In this document: in pieces, positions 19,536-31,744 of the stretch | How the letters are laid out: each line of letters opens with the position of its first letter | Numbering within the stretch: the first letter of the stretch is position 1 | DNA from: Bursaphelenchus xylophilus | Lineage: Eukaryota > Nematoda > Chromadorea > Rhabditida > Aphelenchoididae | Assembly (NCBI GenBank): GCA_904066235.2 | Contig: CAJFCV020000004.1 | Coordinates: 3,906,001 to 3,970,000 of the forward strand | Direction of reading: 5' to 3' | DNA length: 64,000 nt | Position numbers and translations under genes: made by a program | The notes under the pieces: generated by a model | What the model saw: only the letters and a program-made list of their open reading frames with translations | What the model was told of the DNA's origin: nothing | Databases searched by the model: none

Positions 19536-21975
19536 GCACGGTGCGGCGATTTGGAGGCCGCACTGTGCGATTGGGAGGAGTGTGGGAATTCGCACGGTGC
19601 GGAAAAGTTTGAAGTTTAGACTGCACTGTGCAAATTTTTGGATTTTGTTTGCACAGTGCGAAAATTTGGGATGTTTGAAAACGCACTGTGCAAAAAAATA
19701 ATTTTTGAACTGCACTGTGCGTAAAACCACTTGATCGTTTTGACTGCACTGTGCGTCATGTCGCGTAATGTCTTTCGTTCCTGGATCTCGCACGGTGCAG
19801 TGATTTTCCCATCCCAGTCCGTCCGCACTGTGCATTTTCTTTTTCATGTCCATCTGACAAGCGCACGGTGCAGTTGGGCAAACATGTTGAAAGCGTGTCG
19901 CCTTTCAGCTGAAGTCCTGTCGCGCAACCATCGTGGAATGCGATCCACCTCCCCACTGGCCGTTCCTTTCGTTGAGTGGCGTGAAATTGGGTGGGCGATG
20001 GAGCGTGCCGCGAGCGGAGGGCGCGCCGAGAAAGCCCGCACAGTGCGATGGGAGGAGATGCGACAGCGGCGGGCGGGTCGCTTTTCAATCAAAATGGAGT
20101 CGCTTATCAATTGTCGCGGTTCCTTCGGGGCTGAAATCAAAACCTGCGTCTTGTTTTCGGAGTGAAGACCGCACCGTGCGTCCCATTTCTCTTTCATTTC
20201 GGAGATTGCACTGTGCGATTGGGGAAGCGCCTCGCACTGTGCACTTTTTGCGACTTTTGCTCTTTGTGCTCATCGGATTTCTTTTTTGAACTGCCGCCTC
20301 TTTGCACTGTGCACTCACTTTGTTCGCCGCACGGTGCAATGAACCTGATCCGTCTCGAATGTTCGTCGCAAACAATCGCCGAAAAAACCGGTGGACTCTT
20401 TCATTTGGTCAAAAAAACAAAAAAAAGCCTGCGGACAAAACAATCGCGATCCTCTTCATCGCTTTTGTCAAAAACAACAATCAACGCGACGACAAGAGGC
20501 CGCGCTCCAGTCACGCGTCAAAGTGCACTGTGCAATGAGTCGCGGCGACATTCCGAATTCATTGCACCGTGCAGTTTGGAGTGCGAACTTTGTCGCGGCT
20601 GGACGGCGAGATTTTCATTGCACAGGGAGTGAGGAGGTCCGTGCACGGTGCGGAATCAGTTTTCCTTTTGCTTGCACAGTGCAATAAAAAATCGTAAAAC
20701 ATAAATTTTGATTGGCGCACTGTGCAAAAAAATTGGTTAAGCGCACAGTGCAGTTTTCAAGGCCAAAACTCTCATTTTTCACGTCGCAAACGCCTTTTTT
20801 GGGGCCGCTCTGAGTCACAAAGCGGTAAGCGGCCTTCTGACAACCAATTTTTGTCGCTCTTCGGGTCTCCGGCCCAGCGTTTCCCCTAATTTTCATGGTT
20901 TTCTGATCGCATTTGGCCATTCGTGTGGGCCAAATGGCCGGCAATGCGATGGGATCCGGGAAGTCTCGGCTTTAATTTTTTTGCATTCGAATGGACATTG
21001 TCGCAAAAAAATGATGTTCCGAAAACACCTGTCGCTGTCTGGAGAGCTCAATTTTTGAGTTTCTTCGTTTGCTTTTGAAAAAAAATGTTTTAATTTCGTC
21101 GCAATTTCCCTTATTTTTGTCTTTTTTTACGTTTCAAATTATTTTTTTTTATTTTGCACAGTGCGTTCTGTCCATTTTTTCAATGCACTGTGCATTCCCC
21201 ATAACTTTCCCACTGCACAGTGCATTGACCAAAAACAAAGTGTTCAATGCACCGTGCATGCCCTTATGCCGTCCGCACTGTGCCACACCCGTTTTTGTCG
21301 CGCTCCCTTTCTTGTCGCTGTTCAAGTTTTGCAAAGAAAAAAGAAAATGAGGCGAAAGTTTTGTGTGTTTTTTGCCGCCGGATCAACAGGTTGGCTGTGG
21401 GGGGAACAGCTCGCCAAAAAAGCGCTTTTCGTCCGTCGCGGCGATTAGCGACAGTTTTCGTTTTCGGCGGTGCGCGAAATCGGTGCGGGCCGCGGGTTTT
21501 CGTCGCATGAGCGCCGCACCCCGCGACCCTTCGCTTTTCTCGTTCCTCGGCCTTTTCCGTCTCGCTGACCTCTCGTCGGGGGGTGAGCGACAGGGGGTCT
21601 GAATTTCAATCCCGCACTGTTTTCCCACCCGTTGGCATCGCCGAAAACACAGTGTCGCCGCTTTTTGAGGGTTGAGCGTGCGGGGACGCACAGTGCCGTC
21701 GCGACCGAGTTTCAAGAGAGTCATGTCGCGGTTCGAGAGCTTTCCGCACGGTGCGAATGATCTTTAAACTTTTATTTGCACAGTGCATTGATCCGTTTTC
21801 ATTGGGAAGACGTTTGCACAGTGCGATTTCAAATAAAGTTCTTTTGCTTTTCGAATGCACTGTGCAAATCTCTTGGACTTTTGCACAGTGCGATAAAAAT
21901 CTTTTCTTAATGCACAGTGCAGGTTTTCTTTTTCGGATTTTTGCACAGTGCAGTGAACTTTTGACTGCACAGTGC
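19536..21975. repeat. Field of 37 GCAC-N-GTGC palindromes
   Basis: Thirty-seven exact copies of the nine-base interrupted palindrome GCAC-N-GTGC (all four centre bases occur) lie in 2.44 kb, in five runs: 19536-19871, 20038-20337, 20525-20751, 21156-21283 and 21688-21975. Within runs the spacing from start to start is mostly 24-44 bp. The DNA between copies is not itself repeated, so this is not an ordinary satellite. The word GTCGC/GCGAC is also common. By chance less than one copy is expected. Local GC content is above the flanks. ORFs here are shadows whose translations echo the motif (HCA, CTVQ, AQC). The four motifs in the element at 3851-4109 link the field to a mobile-element type. Confidence 0.95.
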
Positions 21976-23400
21976 AATAATTTTTTCTTTTTCGTCTCTA
22001 AAATCGCCAAAATCTCTAAGAATTTTGCAAAAAGATGAAATCGCCTGAGGGGAAGAGCTTAATTAACCCGTTCGAAATTGATTATCGCTACCTGGACCAC
22101 TTGTTTTGTCACTTTTTCCCGCTTTTCCCCCGATTTCGGGGCCAGACAGCGGTTTACGCGGATAAAATGAATTCGGAAATGATTTTGGATTTATTTTAAT
22201 ATTAATGGGCCCATAAAAAAGGTTCAGCCCAACTTTTTCGCCCCTTTCTTTACCTCCGACATCGAGAATAATAGCAAAAATGTGCTGAAAACACAAAAGT
22301 TTGTGGTTTTTCGCCAAAAACGAGTGACTGTTTTGATGTTTTAGGCGGTAATCTCTGTGTTTCGGGGAAAGTCCAATGTTGTTGTGGGAAATTTTGGGAT
22401 TTTTATGCAAAAATTTGGGAATTGCGATGATTTTTGGGGATAATCCTTTCGAAGAATGGCTATGAGGGACACGGAAGTGTGGGATTTTGTGTGGGAGTTT
22501 CAAGTGGTACTGTAGGTTCTGTACCGATTTTTTGGCCGAAAATTTTGGAAATTTTTAAAAAATTTTGAAGAATGATGATTTTTTGGATTTTTTTTGCGAT
22601 TTTATGACTAAACTTTGGTTTATTATAATAACAGAATCTCATATTTTACAATTTCAACATGATTTCTTTTCAAAATTTTGAAAAAAAATGCAAAAAATAA
22701 AAAAAATTTTTTGATTTTTCCAAAAATTTCCGTCAAAAAATCGCTAAAAATTCTTAAAATTCAAACAAAAATTCCGTGAATTCCATTAAACCACAGGAAT
22801 TTCGCCTTTGGTCGTTCAATTTCCCCTCTTTTCGCCTCTTTTCATTAACTCAAACACAACATTTTACAAAAACTTACTTTCCCTGCGTGTGAAGCGGCTT
22901 TTGGTTACTCGAATTACTCACTCCTCTCATCCCTCTATTCTTTGATCCCCAATTCTTCCATTTGTCTTTAATTCTGTTCCACGTCGAGATCGAGAAAGGC
23001 CGAGAGATCTGGTTTTTGGCCTAAAATAAGGTCCAGATTGTTTTTGAACGGGGTTTATGGGTGGGTGGATGGGATAAGAGATGTTCGAGGGCTAGTTTAT
23101 GGGCTGGAGATGGGTTTGCAAGTTGGGTGAGGGCTTGAAAGTAAAGAAAAGGCGCACGGCAACCCGAAGTGTTTCCTGGCTCCTTTCGATACTTCGCCCA
23201 TTTTGTATCGGTTAAAATCAAACGAAATGTCACAGAAGAATTTTTCGTGGGGTTTTCCGACCGAAAAATATTTTTCTCGGAATTATTTTATTTCTTTTTT
23301 CAATTTTGACACTTCGTTTGGACGAAACTCAAAAGTGGGCGGGAAACATTTTTCTTCTATTTCGGGTTGCCGTGAGGCGTTTTTTCCCGGAAAATAGCGG
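21976..23400. other. AT-rich intergenic DNA, no gene seen
   Basis: Low-complexity A/T-rich sequence with many homopolymer runs. Short ORFs at 22063-22642 and 23021-23397 show no domain. I found nothing further to annotate. Confidence 0.4.
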
Positions 23401-23406
23401 GTTTTT

Positions 23407-23760
23407 GATGATTTTTTGTGTTTTTTGGATTTTTTTGTTTGCTTTACAGATTTTTTTAGTGGTATCGCACTTTGAAATGAAGTAAAATTAATTTTGTTAA
23501 CGGTGAATTCTCGTATTTTACCTTTACTTTGCCTATTTCCCCGTTTTTCGGTCCATTTTTACCTTATTTTGTACGATTTTTGATGATTTTTTGTGTTTTT
23601 TGGATTTTTTCGTTTGTTTTACAGACTTTTTTAGTCGTATCGCACTTTAAAAAAGTGTAGAATTAATTCCGCCAACCGTAAATACTCGTATTTTACCTTT
23701 ACTTTGCCTATTTCCCCCTTTTTCAGTCATTTTTACTTTATTTTATGCGATTTTTGATGA
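23407..23760. repeat. Two tandem copies of a 177-bp repeat
   Basis: The segments 23407-23583 and 23584-23760 are about 85-90 percent identical and adjacent. Each includes a T-rich block, the phrase TATCGCACTTT, and the word CGTATTTTAC (23512-23521 and 23687-23696) followed by CTTTACTTTGCC. No coding potential. Confidence 0.75.
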
Positions 23761-24469
23761 TTTTTCGAATTTAGATATAAAAAACTCTCTGAAAAATAAC
23801 TTTGAATATCCTCTAAGCCTTCTCAGACCTTTGTTGTGATATCTCAAGACAAATTCAGTAATGAAATTGACGTATTTACCTTGTTTTTAGCCTTTTTTTC
23901 CCTCAATTTCCCTGATTTTCGCTTTCATTTTCAAAAATGACCAATTTCCAAAGCCCCTAACGCCTGTCTAGGTCTCTGCGAGTTCAATTCAGATATTTTT
24001 CTCTTGTCTATCAACAATTTCCCAGTCTATTTGTTATTTAAAAGACGATTTCTGAGACAGTGAAGCAAGCCGTGACATAGGATTTTTTCGAAGTTGAGTT
24101 TTTTGCATAAATATGATCCACAGCACCAGTAGGGAAAAAGCGAACCACAGTTTTCCTCAATTCTTCCATTAACTGTACTTTTTATACAATTTTCTGTTTA
24201 TACAGTAATTCGTCATAACTTTCTACAATGGTGTCCGTTTGTCATAAAAATAAGGCTACTATGGTTTTTGGGCATGACCAGTTCAATAAAACCAAAAAAA
24301 AATTCATCCGGTTACGGTAACATATAAAAATACTGTATCGGTCGGTAAAAATCCACCATAAAAAGTTTGTTTCAAAAAAGCCACAGCCAATTTTTTCATA
24401 TTCGTAATCAGCGTAAAATTCTGCTCTAGGACCAATTTTAAAAAGTTCAAAAATAGGACCCCCATTTTC

Positions 24470-24540
24470 CGTGGTGCAGTGGTTTTTGACCAGGACTCGT
24501 AATCTGACCACCCAGGTTCGAATCCGGGTGGGTGCGAATG
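24470..24540 (+). other. tRNA-like Pol III box pair (left arm)
   Basis: TGGTGCAGTGG fits an A box and GGTTCGAATCC fits a B box, with an anticodon-loop-like CTCGTAA between them, similar to tRNA-Thr(CGT). The acceptor and anticodon stems do not pair well, so this is not a functional tRNA gene but a tRNA-derived promoter as in SINEs. A mirror copy lies at about 25363-25436 on the minus strand. Confidence 0.5.
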
Positions 24541-25362
24541 TAGAAAAAAGACCTAAAATCACTTTTAATGAAAACCTGAGAGTTATTTGAAGCACGCTGA
24601 GCAATTTTAGGCATTAAAACTCTCTGAATTTGGGATTAAAACGATTTTTATGTAATTTTAGAGGATTAATGCATCAAAAATAAAACTGCTTCAAACTGGT
24701 TGAAATTGATAACACTTATTCTATGGCTAATTGTAAGAAACTTTTCTGTTAACTTTTTTTGGTAGAGTGCTGTATCATGGATTACTGTAACATAAAACTT
24801 ATTCTACTTAGCAGATGTTTTCTTCAAAATTCTTGGGTAAATGTTTTTCTTTTTTTGATTAGATCTATTAAAATGCAAGAAATCTCAACGCTCCATATTT
24901 CAAAAAAAGAATTTCCCATGATATATTGTGCATCTTGACATCATTATCGATTGGAAACCTGCGCGTTATAACGGACGTGTTTCAAGTCCTACGGACATAG
25001 AAAACACATTTGTGTGATAACCAACGTGTTCTCAAGCATTCCTATCATAATTGTGATACACTGAAGTCTCTACGCCCTGTGGCATACCAAAAACGAAAAC
25101 AGGTTTAATGTTACAGTAATCTATGATACAGCATTCTACCAAAAAAAGTTAACGGGAAAGTTTCTTACAATTAGCCATAGAATAAGTGTTATCAATTTCA
25201 ATCAGTTTGAAGCAGTTTTATTTTTGATGCATTAATCCTCTAAAATTACATAAAAATCGTTTTAATCCCAAATTCAGAGAGTTTTAATGCCTAAAATTGC
25301 TCAGCGTGCTTCAAATAACTCTCAGGTTTTCATTAAAAGTGATTTTAGGTCTTTTTTCTACA

Positions 25363-25436
25363 TTCGCACCCACCCGGATTCGAACCTGGGTGGTCAGATT
25401 ACCAGTTTTGGTCAAAAACCACTACACCACGGAAAA
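25363..25436 (-). other. tRNA-like Pol III box pair (right arm)
   Basis: Mirror copy of the sequence at 24470-24540 in the opposite arm of the foldback element. The A and B boxes are preserved with one substitution in the A box, while the anticodon loop differs. Not a foldable tRNA. Confidence 0.5.
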
Positions 25437-25874
25437 TGGGGGTCCTATTTTTGAACTTTTTAAAATTTGTCCTAGAGCAGAATTTTACGCTGATTACGAA
25501 TATGAAAAAATTGGCTGTGGCTTTTTTGAAACAAACTTTTTATGGTCGATTTTTACCGACCGATGCAGTATCTTTATATGTTACCGAAACCGGATGAAAT
25601 TTTTTTTGGTTTTATTGAACTCGTCACGCCCAAAAACCATGGTAGCCTTATTTTTATGACAAACGGACACCATTGCAGAAAGTTATGACGAATTACTGTA
25701 TAAACAGAAAATTGTATAAAAAGTACAGTTAATGGAAGAATTAAGGAAAACTGTGGTTCGCTTTTTCTCTACAGGTGCCATGGGTCATAATAATGTAAAA
25801 AACTCAACATCGAAAAAATCCTATGTCCTGGCCTAACTGCGGCTTGCTTCAGTGACTCAGAAATCGTCTTTTAA

Positions 25875-27034
25875 TTTTGATTTTTTCGCTGAAAAATCAC
25901 GAAAAATTTGCAAAAATTCCCGCAAAATCCCTTTTGAACCCTCTGAATCACTAAAAACATGACTCAAAACGCGCTTAATTTCAAAATGCCTCCGGCTATT
26001 TCCCTTTCCAAATCAAACATTACTAAATAAGACTACTTTTTACAAACTATTTGGCGAAACGCGAGGACCTTTGCATATTTTAAAAATGGAATTGGATTAT
26101 TTCGAACGAAGCGATCACTTTTTTTGGTTCCGCATTGAATTAAAAAATGTTGCCTGAGGCGATAATAGAAGTTTAAGAGTAATTCGATTACTTTGAAATG
26201 GAAAATAAGCAATTTGAGATTCGGAGAATTTGAGTATTCGATTTCTGGAAAGATTTTTTGGAAGAAATTTGCATAAAAACTCGGATTAAACGGTAAAAAT
26301 CGCAAAAATTCCGGGAATTTCGGCGACTTTAGCGGGGAGAAAAGAGTTTATCGGAGAAGTAAAAACATTCAAAACAAAATTTGCAGTAATCATTTAGCAA
26401 TACGAAGCCAAAAACTGAGGTAAAATCCGGGAAAATGATGATTTTTAGAAAAAACAAGCGGATTAACATCAAAAAATGTCGGAAAAATGAAATTTCTTTG
26501 ACGTTTGCGCACAAAGTAATTGGCCATTAGTGTCAAACGACGTTATAGAGCGGTTTAGAATCTTTTTAGTTATTCGAAAAATTCAATTTTTATATAATTT
26601 TTGATGTTATAGCAACTTTTTCACCTAGAATTCATCAAAAATCTAAGAAAACGCTCTTTTACTATCTTAAATCACTACTCAAACTGTTTTTCCTTTCTTA
26701 CCTTACTATTTGTTCATTAAATCTCCCAAAAAAATGATCAAAAAAATAGTGATTTGCGGAGAGATTATCGAAAAACTGTACCTTTAAAGTTTGTACCTTT
26801 AAAATCGGCCGAAAAATTTGATCCCCTGGGGGCATCGTTTTCCCGAAACGAAAAAAATACCTATCGCGTGATTTCAGGCCTCATTTCCCTTCCTCTGATT
26901 TGCATAATCCCCTTCTTTCTGACCTACTTTTTGTCTGCGCTCTCTCTTTCCCCGCAATCTTTTTTGAGCCGTTTCTCCACTTCAAACGCTCTCTTGGCTC
27001 TTGTTTTTGGGGCGTTGACAATGCCAGAGGGGGA
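25875..27034. other. AT-rich intergenic DNA, no gene seen
   Basis: Homopolymer-rich sequence between the foldback element and the promoter of the egal-1-like gene. ORFs at 26033-26305 and 26329-26514 have no recognisable features. Confidence 0.4.
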
Positions 27035-27042
27035 TATAAAAA
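27035..27042 (+). promoter_or_regulatory. TATA-like box upstream of the egal-1-like gene
   Basis: TATAAAAA sits about 25-30 bp before a plausible transcription start. It is followed by a short open frame (ATG near 27148) with a good donor, CTG before GTAAGA. Joining it to the acceptor at about 27302 leads to a stop at the true ATG (27479), so this exon is most likely 5' UTR with an upstream ORF. Confidence 0.4.
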
Positions 27043-27478
27043 GGCAAAAAGTGATCAGCCAGCTAAACAGCCAACAGTAGGAGTTATATTAGATTGTAAA
27101 GGCACTACTAATTATTCAAAAAAGAGAGAGTTAAATGGCATTATTAATGTCTAACTGGAGAAGCAGACTGCCGTTGGAGTTGGACCTGGTAAGACGAGAT
27201 TCTGCGGCCATTTTAATTGCTGTTAATTAATTATTTTTTAATTTCTTTTAATTAATTTTTGATTTTTCCCCAAAAATTTGCTTTTTTCTCAAAATTTTGC
27301 AGTCTTTCTTGACAACTCACCTGCTGGTTAAACTCTGTAATCTCCCAAGGCTATCACTCTTCAAATTTATTCAAATTACCCCTAATCCCCTGAGGCAATG
27401 TCGGTTTTCATCCAAAAATTCGATTCCATTCCTGTCTGATTCCATTCTCCCGATTTTACTCTCTCAAATTCTATCGTC

Positions 27479-30400
27479 ATGAGCTACGGAAACAGACAGG
27501 TAGGTGGGCCTTTGATTGTAAGCAGTAGCAACTGTAGAAAGTCAAGAAACAGCTGACTTCTGAGTGTATTGTAGTGGGGTAAACGTTGACAAACTGTTTT
27601 TTGGAGATTTTTGTGTGAAATTGGGGTGACAGATGGTGAGAAGAGATCATTTTTGAGGTGCTCTTGGTTTTACATGGCTGTAATCGTAGTCATGGCTTTT
27701 TTTAGGGTCTTATTGGAACCAAGTTTCTAGGTTTTTCAAGTTTTTTCAGTGTTTTCGAATTGTTTTCAAAATAAACAAACATAAAACTTTTCTAGAACAG
27801 TTTGGCCTTCGATAAAATGGGAAACTACTGTTAGTTTATGCAATATAGTTTAAGCAATCAATAATATTTTGCAATCATTGAGTAGAAATTGAAAGAGATT
27901 CTTCTTTTTTGTCTGCTTTTCAATAAAACTGGTAAATTCTTTGCATTTTTCTCCATAAACTTGAGAGATTTCACTATAACATGGCTGCCTATGGCAACTT
28001 GTCTGTATAGGGAGTGCTTTGAAAGATGTTTTTTTCAGATTCTTGGGGAAAATTTTGTCATCAAAGGTTGAAAAAACTGGCCTTTTTTGGATTTTTATCT
28101 GTCAGCTTTTTCATATCTTCTGGCCATAAAGATCGAACCGTATCTCAGCTGCGCCTGCAAAACAATAGCTAAAATTTTCAGTAAATAAAACGAAGGCTTT
28201 CAAGACTACCTATGCAGAGTTTAAGGTCTTTGTGACACATACCCTCGTAGATAACGCCCAAAAGACCTCTTGCTCATAAGGTCACTCTCTCCCCTTTCTT
28301 TTTCTCCAAATTATTACACTACTGATAAGCCGAATTACTTTGAAACCTCTGCTCCAATCAATCATCGATCCGTCCCCTTTACCTTCGAATTAAAATCTTT
28401 TTTCGAGTCGCGCTCCCTTCACTGTTTTAACACCCTCTCCTCAATACCCAAATGTTTGTTTTGACGCTTAATTTAAGAAAGTTTTGAGGCCGCGACTTGC
28501 TCAAAATCTCGAGTTCTACAAATTGCTTGAGGCACGCATGATCAGGGAGCTTTTTTCCGGTTGTTTACTCTATGTTCATAACCGATATTATTCTCTTTTT
28601 GTGTTTGCAGCAAATCGATCTTCTGATTGCATGAATAATATTGGAATTGATGGGGAAATTGGGGAGTTTATGGATGTGGGAAGTGTTAATTAAGGGAAAT
28701 TAAGGGGCGAAAAGGTGTGATAGATCATAAAGTTGATATTATTTTCATTTTTCAGATGATTTGAAGTCTGAAATTGAGGGAAACTCAAATTTTTGCCTGA
28801 TTTTTTTGGTTTTTTCGATGAGTTTAGAAAATTAATGTTTTCTTCAATTCTTTAAGTAAAATGAACAAATGTGCTTTGTTTATTATTTAGTTTGCATGTC
28901 TGCAATTAGTGGGTAAACACTAACATTCGCTATTTGCTCACCAATTTTATCTTATCCATCTTCAAGTCAGACCTCTTGGGTTCGAAAAAATGATTACTTT
29001 TTAAGAAAATTTTACTACTTTATTTCTTCCTAAACTTTCCTTTCTTTTCAAAAATTATAATTTCTATCGTTGCGCCTTCAGATTTCATGTTTTTCCCGTC
29101 ACTTTTTTACCTTATCCATCCTTCAGGTACGGGTGAACGACGCTGGTCCGACGTCCGAAGCTCGGTTGCGCGACTACATCACATCCCGAGAAAATAGCGG
29201 CCCACAGTCTGGCCGCGACCTGCTTGGCTTGGCCCACCTCATCGACCGCCCGCAACGCAAAAACTCGGCTCCGGCCTCGCTCGACTTGAAGATGGACGAG
29301 GCGCGGAACATGGCGCTCCTCTTTTTCATGGACCACCTGATGCAGAAGAACGGTCGGCGGACGATCCACGACCTCAGTTGCCAGTTCGGAGCGCGCGGAT
29401 TCACGCAGGAAATGAGGGATGCGGTGGGGACGACGCAAGAAGGACTCACCGAGTTCTTGTCATCATTTTCGTCCCTATTTGAGGTTGATGGAGATCAGGT
29501 GATCCTCAAGGGATTTGGGGAAATGGATGGGAAAAACCATTTGATGCAAATGCCTGCGGCTGGAAGGCAGAGGGATTATGAGAAGGAAGCGGTGGAATTT
29601 TTCGAGCAAAAGTTGCAAAAATTTGGACCAGAACTTCAGGTGAGGCTATCATGTCAAGTAGAACATAAAAAATCTTTCTAAAATCATAAAAAAAGTCTGA
29701 CTCGGCCTTTAAAAGGTCCGAAAAGGGTTTTTTATTGGGAAAAATTTAGACAATCAAGTCTTAATGTGCATATTTTTATATTAATTTATTAATAAGTCGT
29801 CTTCAGATCAAAAGTTTGCTCGGCCATCGTTCACAGGCCGCTCCAGAAGTCCGTCTTGTCTCCGGCCGTCATCTCAAGGAGTTCTGTGAATTCCTCCAAA
29901 CTCGCACGGAGCATTTTATTGTCGAAGGAGACCGTGTTCGTCTTCGGAACATGCCGGAACCGTCAGATGAGGCAGTTGAACTGGATGACGAAGGGAAACC
30001 TTTGGTCGGCGTTAAGGCCAAACAAGCGGCCGTCGATTTCTTGAAAGCGGTTTTGGAGCAAAATGAAGACCAGCCAATTCCTCTGGACAATTTTTATAAG
30101 CGCTTTTGTGAGCGCTTTCCTCATGCAGTGCGGCAGGAGGTTGCGACGAATCCAAAAGAGTTGCTGCAGTTCCTGAAATTGAATCGAAACATCTTCTTCA
30201 TCCGCTCCAACAAGGTCAGCCTTGTGAAGGCGCGGCCAGAGGATGGGGAATCCGAGAGTGGCCGATCCACGGCCTCAGGCGAAAGTGCTGACAACAATAA
30301 CGTCCTCTTCCCTCTGTGCAAGGACAATCTACACCGAATTCACATGGTCAAAGCGCTGAAACCGGCCACAGACACGGTTTTTAATCTGAGGAACGATCTG

Positions 30401-31744
30401 GAATCTCAGAGCGAGCGCTTCTTGGGAGTCGATTTCAAATTGGTCTTTTTGGGAGGAACTGAAGAGTTCCTGAGTCTGATTGTTGTGGCGTCGACCAGTC
30501 GAATCGCTGTGTTCGATTTGGCACATTCGGATTCGATTTTGTTGGAGAGTGGGCTGAAGGAGTTGCTGGAGGACGAGAAAGTCATGAAGGTAAGAAAATA
30601 TCCCTCCTTTTACCATGAACATTATGTACAAACATCAAAATTTTATTTTCAAATTCTTTGACTCCAACATCTCATTTACAGGTGATCCACGATGTCCGCC
30701 GAGTCTCGACGCTGATGGCTCAACGTTACGCCGTCCACATGCGGAATGTGTTCGACACCCAAATCGCGCACACCATAATCCAACACGATAAATTGAACAA
30801 ACCCTTGAATGAACTGCGTGCCATTACTTTCATCAACCTCCAACGAGTATATTATCCCCAATCTCTGATGCAGAGTGACATTACGCCGCGTAAATTGTCG
30901 CAAACGGTCTCCTGGGGTACCCGGCCACTCTCCGAAGACATGCTCTTGCAGGCCTCGGAGGAGTGTCATTGCATTGTGACCGCGTTGTATCGACTGTTGA
31001 ACGGTCAAATGCCGGAGAAACTTCGGAAATTGTTCGAGCAGAAATGCCTGGAAGCACTGACGCCCAGTTCAACCAAACCGCCGCCAAGCTTGGCCAATGG
31101 GAGCAATGGAAATTCGGGTTCTTTTGAATTCCCCGCCAATCTTTATCGGTAAGTTAAAAGATGGTAAAATACGCTTCCTTTCGTAGTTGTAAAATCTTCT
31201 AATATTTAAAGATAAAGTAGGAGATCTTGACGTATTTTAAAATACAATTTATTTAAATTCAGACCCCCACAACGGCGTCAATCTTCCACGACTTCGGCCC
31301 ATTCTCTGGGCGCAACTCCCACTCAAAATGGACGTCTTGTAAAACAACATTCGTCTCCCAATTGGGCCAACAACAACAATGGAACTCCTCCTCCAACGAA
31401 CGGAGTCCTGTCGCCCGCTACTCCTCTCGCTCCACTCCACTGTACTGCCCCGTGTTGTGCGGGCCGTCCGAAAATGGCCGACTCGAGCACTCAGACCTTT
31501 TCCACGGGCGAAATCACCGTGTTGCAGGTGTATTATGAGACTTAGAGAGGCTAGAGAGCTTCAAGACCATCTGCAGTGATAATAAAAATATCTGCACTAG
31601 ATCAACAAAAATTACCGCATCCCTAACATCATCTACAGCAAGACCAATAAAGATAAGATCCCCACCATCCAGAACATCCCAGATCCGCACCGTGTGTTGG
31701 ATTTCGAATGTCGGAGAAGCCGCAAACCTCGACCAAAAACTTGA
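27479..31744 (+). CDS. egal-1: Egalitarian homologue (RNA-transport adaptor with exonuclease-like domain)
   Basis: Six exons (27479-27499, 29127-29639, 29807-30589, 30682-31148, 31263-31527, 31601-31744), phases consistent, about 730 residues. Egalitarian links RNA cargo to BicD and dynein. Residues about 63-320 hold three similar units of about 70 residues, each with an AxxFLxxxL helix start and an FxVxGDxVxL end, resembling winged-helix repeats. Residues about 345-570 match the 3'-5' exonuclease-like domain, with IAVFDLA, VIHDVRR and NVFDTQ. The first catalytic motif reads GVDFK rather than D-x-E, so nuclease activity is doubtful. A TQT at about 671-673 (SSTQTF) fits a dynein light chain docking site. 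The first coding exon is only seven codons, before a 1.6-kb intron. Confidence 0.82.
28085..28240. repeat. Diverged fragment of the GGGAAGTAC MITE family
   Basis: Within intron 1 of the egal-1-like gene, a stretch containing CTCAGCTGCGCCTGCAAAAC and GCTAAAATTTTCAG resembles the inner part of the elements at 47648-48085 and 50089-50528. The terminal repeats are not preserved. Confidence 0.4.

Larger units (their letters stand above)
24042..25874. mobile_element. Foldback element with tRNA-like boxes (1.83 kb)
   Basis: Two arms of about 760 bp (24042-24800 and 25100-25874) are inverted copies around a 300-bp spacer. The ends AAGACG and CGTCTT are flanked by TTAA on both sides, compatible with a TTAA (piggyBac-type) or a TA target duplication. 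The two matching 120-residue ORFs (24242-24604 minus, 25297-25659 plus) are mirror images of one arm, not a transposase. Each arm contains a tRNA-like segment with A and B boxes. Confidence 0.85.

Noticed and set aside
19536..21975. CRISPR-like array because of about 30-bp regular spacing
   Set aside because: The repeated unit is only nine bases, spacing is irregular, the context is a eukaryotic genome and no cas-like genes exist.
19320..22010. Numerous ORFs of 70-180 codons as genes
   Set aside because: They occur in all frames and their peptides simply translate the GCAC-N-GTGC motif and spacers.
24470..24540. Functional tRNA-Thr gene
   Set aside because: A and B boxes are present but acceptor and anticodon stems do not pair.
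24242..25659. Two nearly identical 120-residue ORFs in opposite orientation as a transposase pair
   Set aside because: They are mirror images of the foldback arms, include the tRNA-like boxes and show no catalytic motifs.
27148..27189. Alternative first coding exon of the egal-1-like gene
   Set aside because: Splicing to the next good acceptor runs into a stop at the real ATG, so it is better read as 5' UTR.
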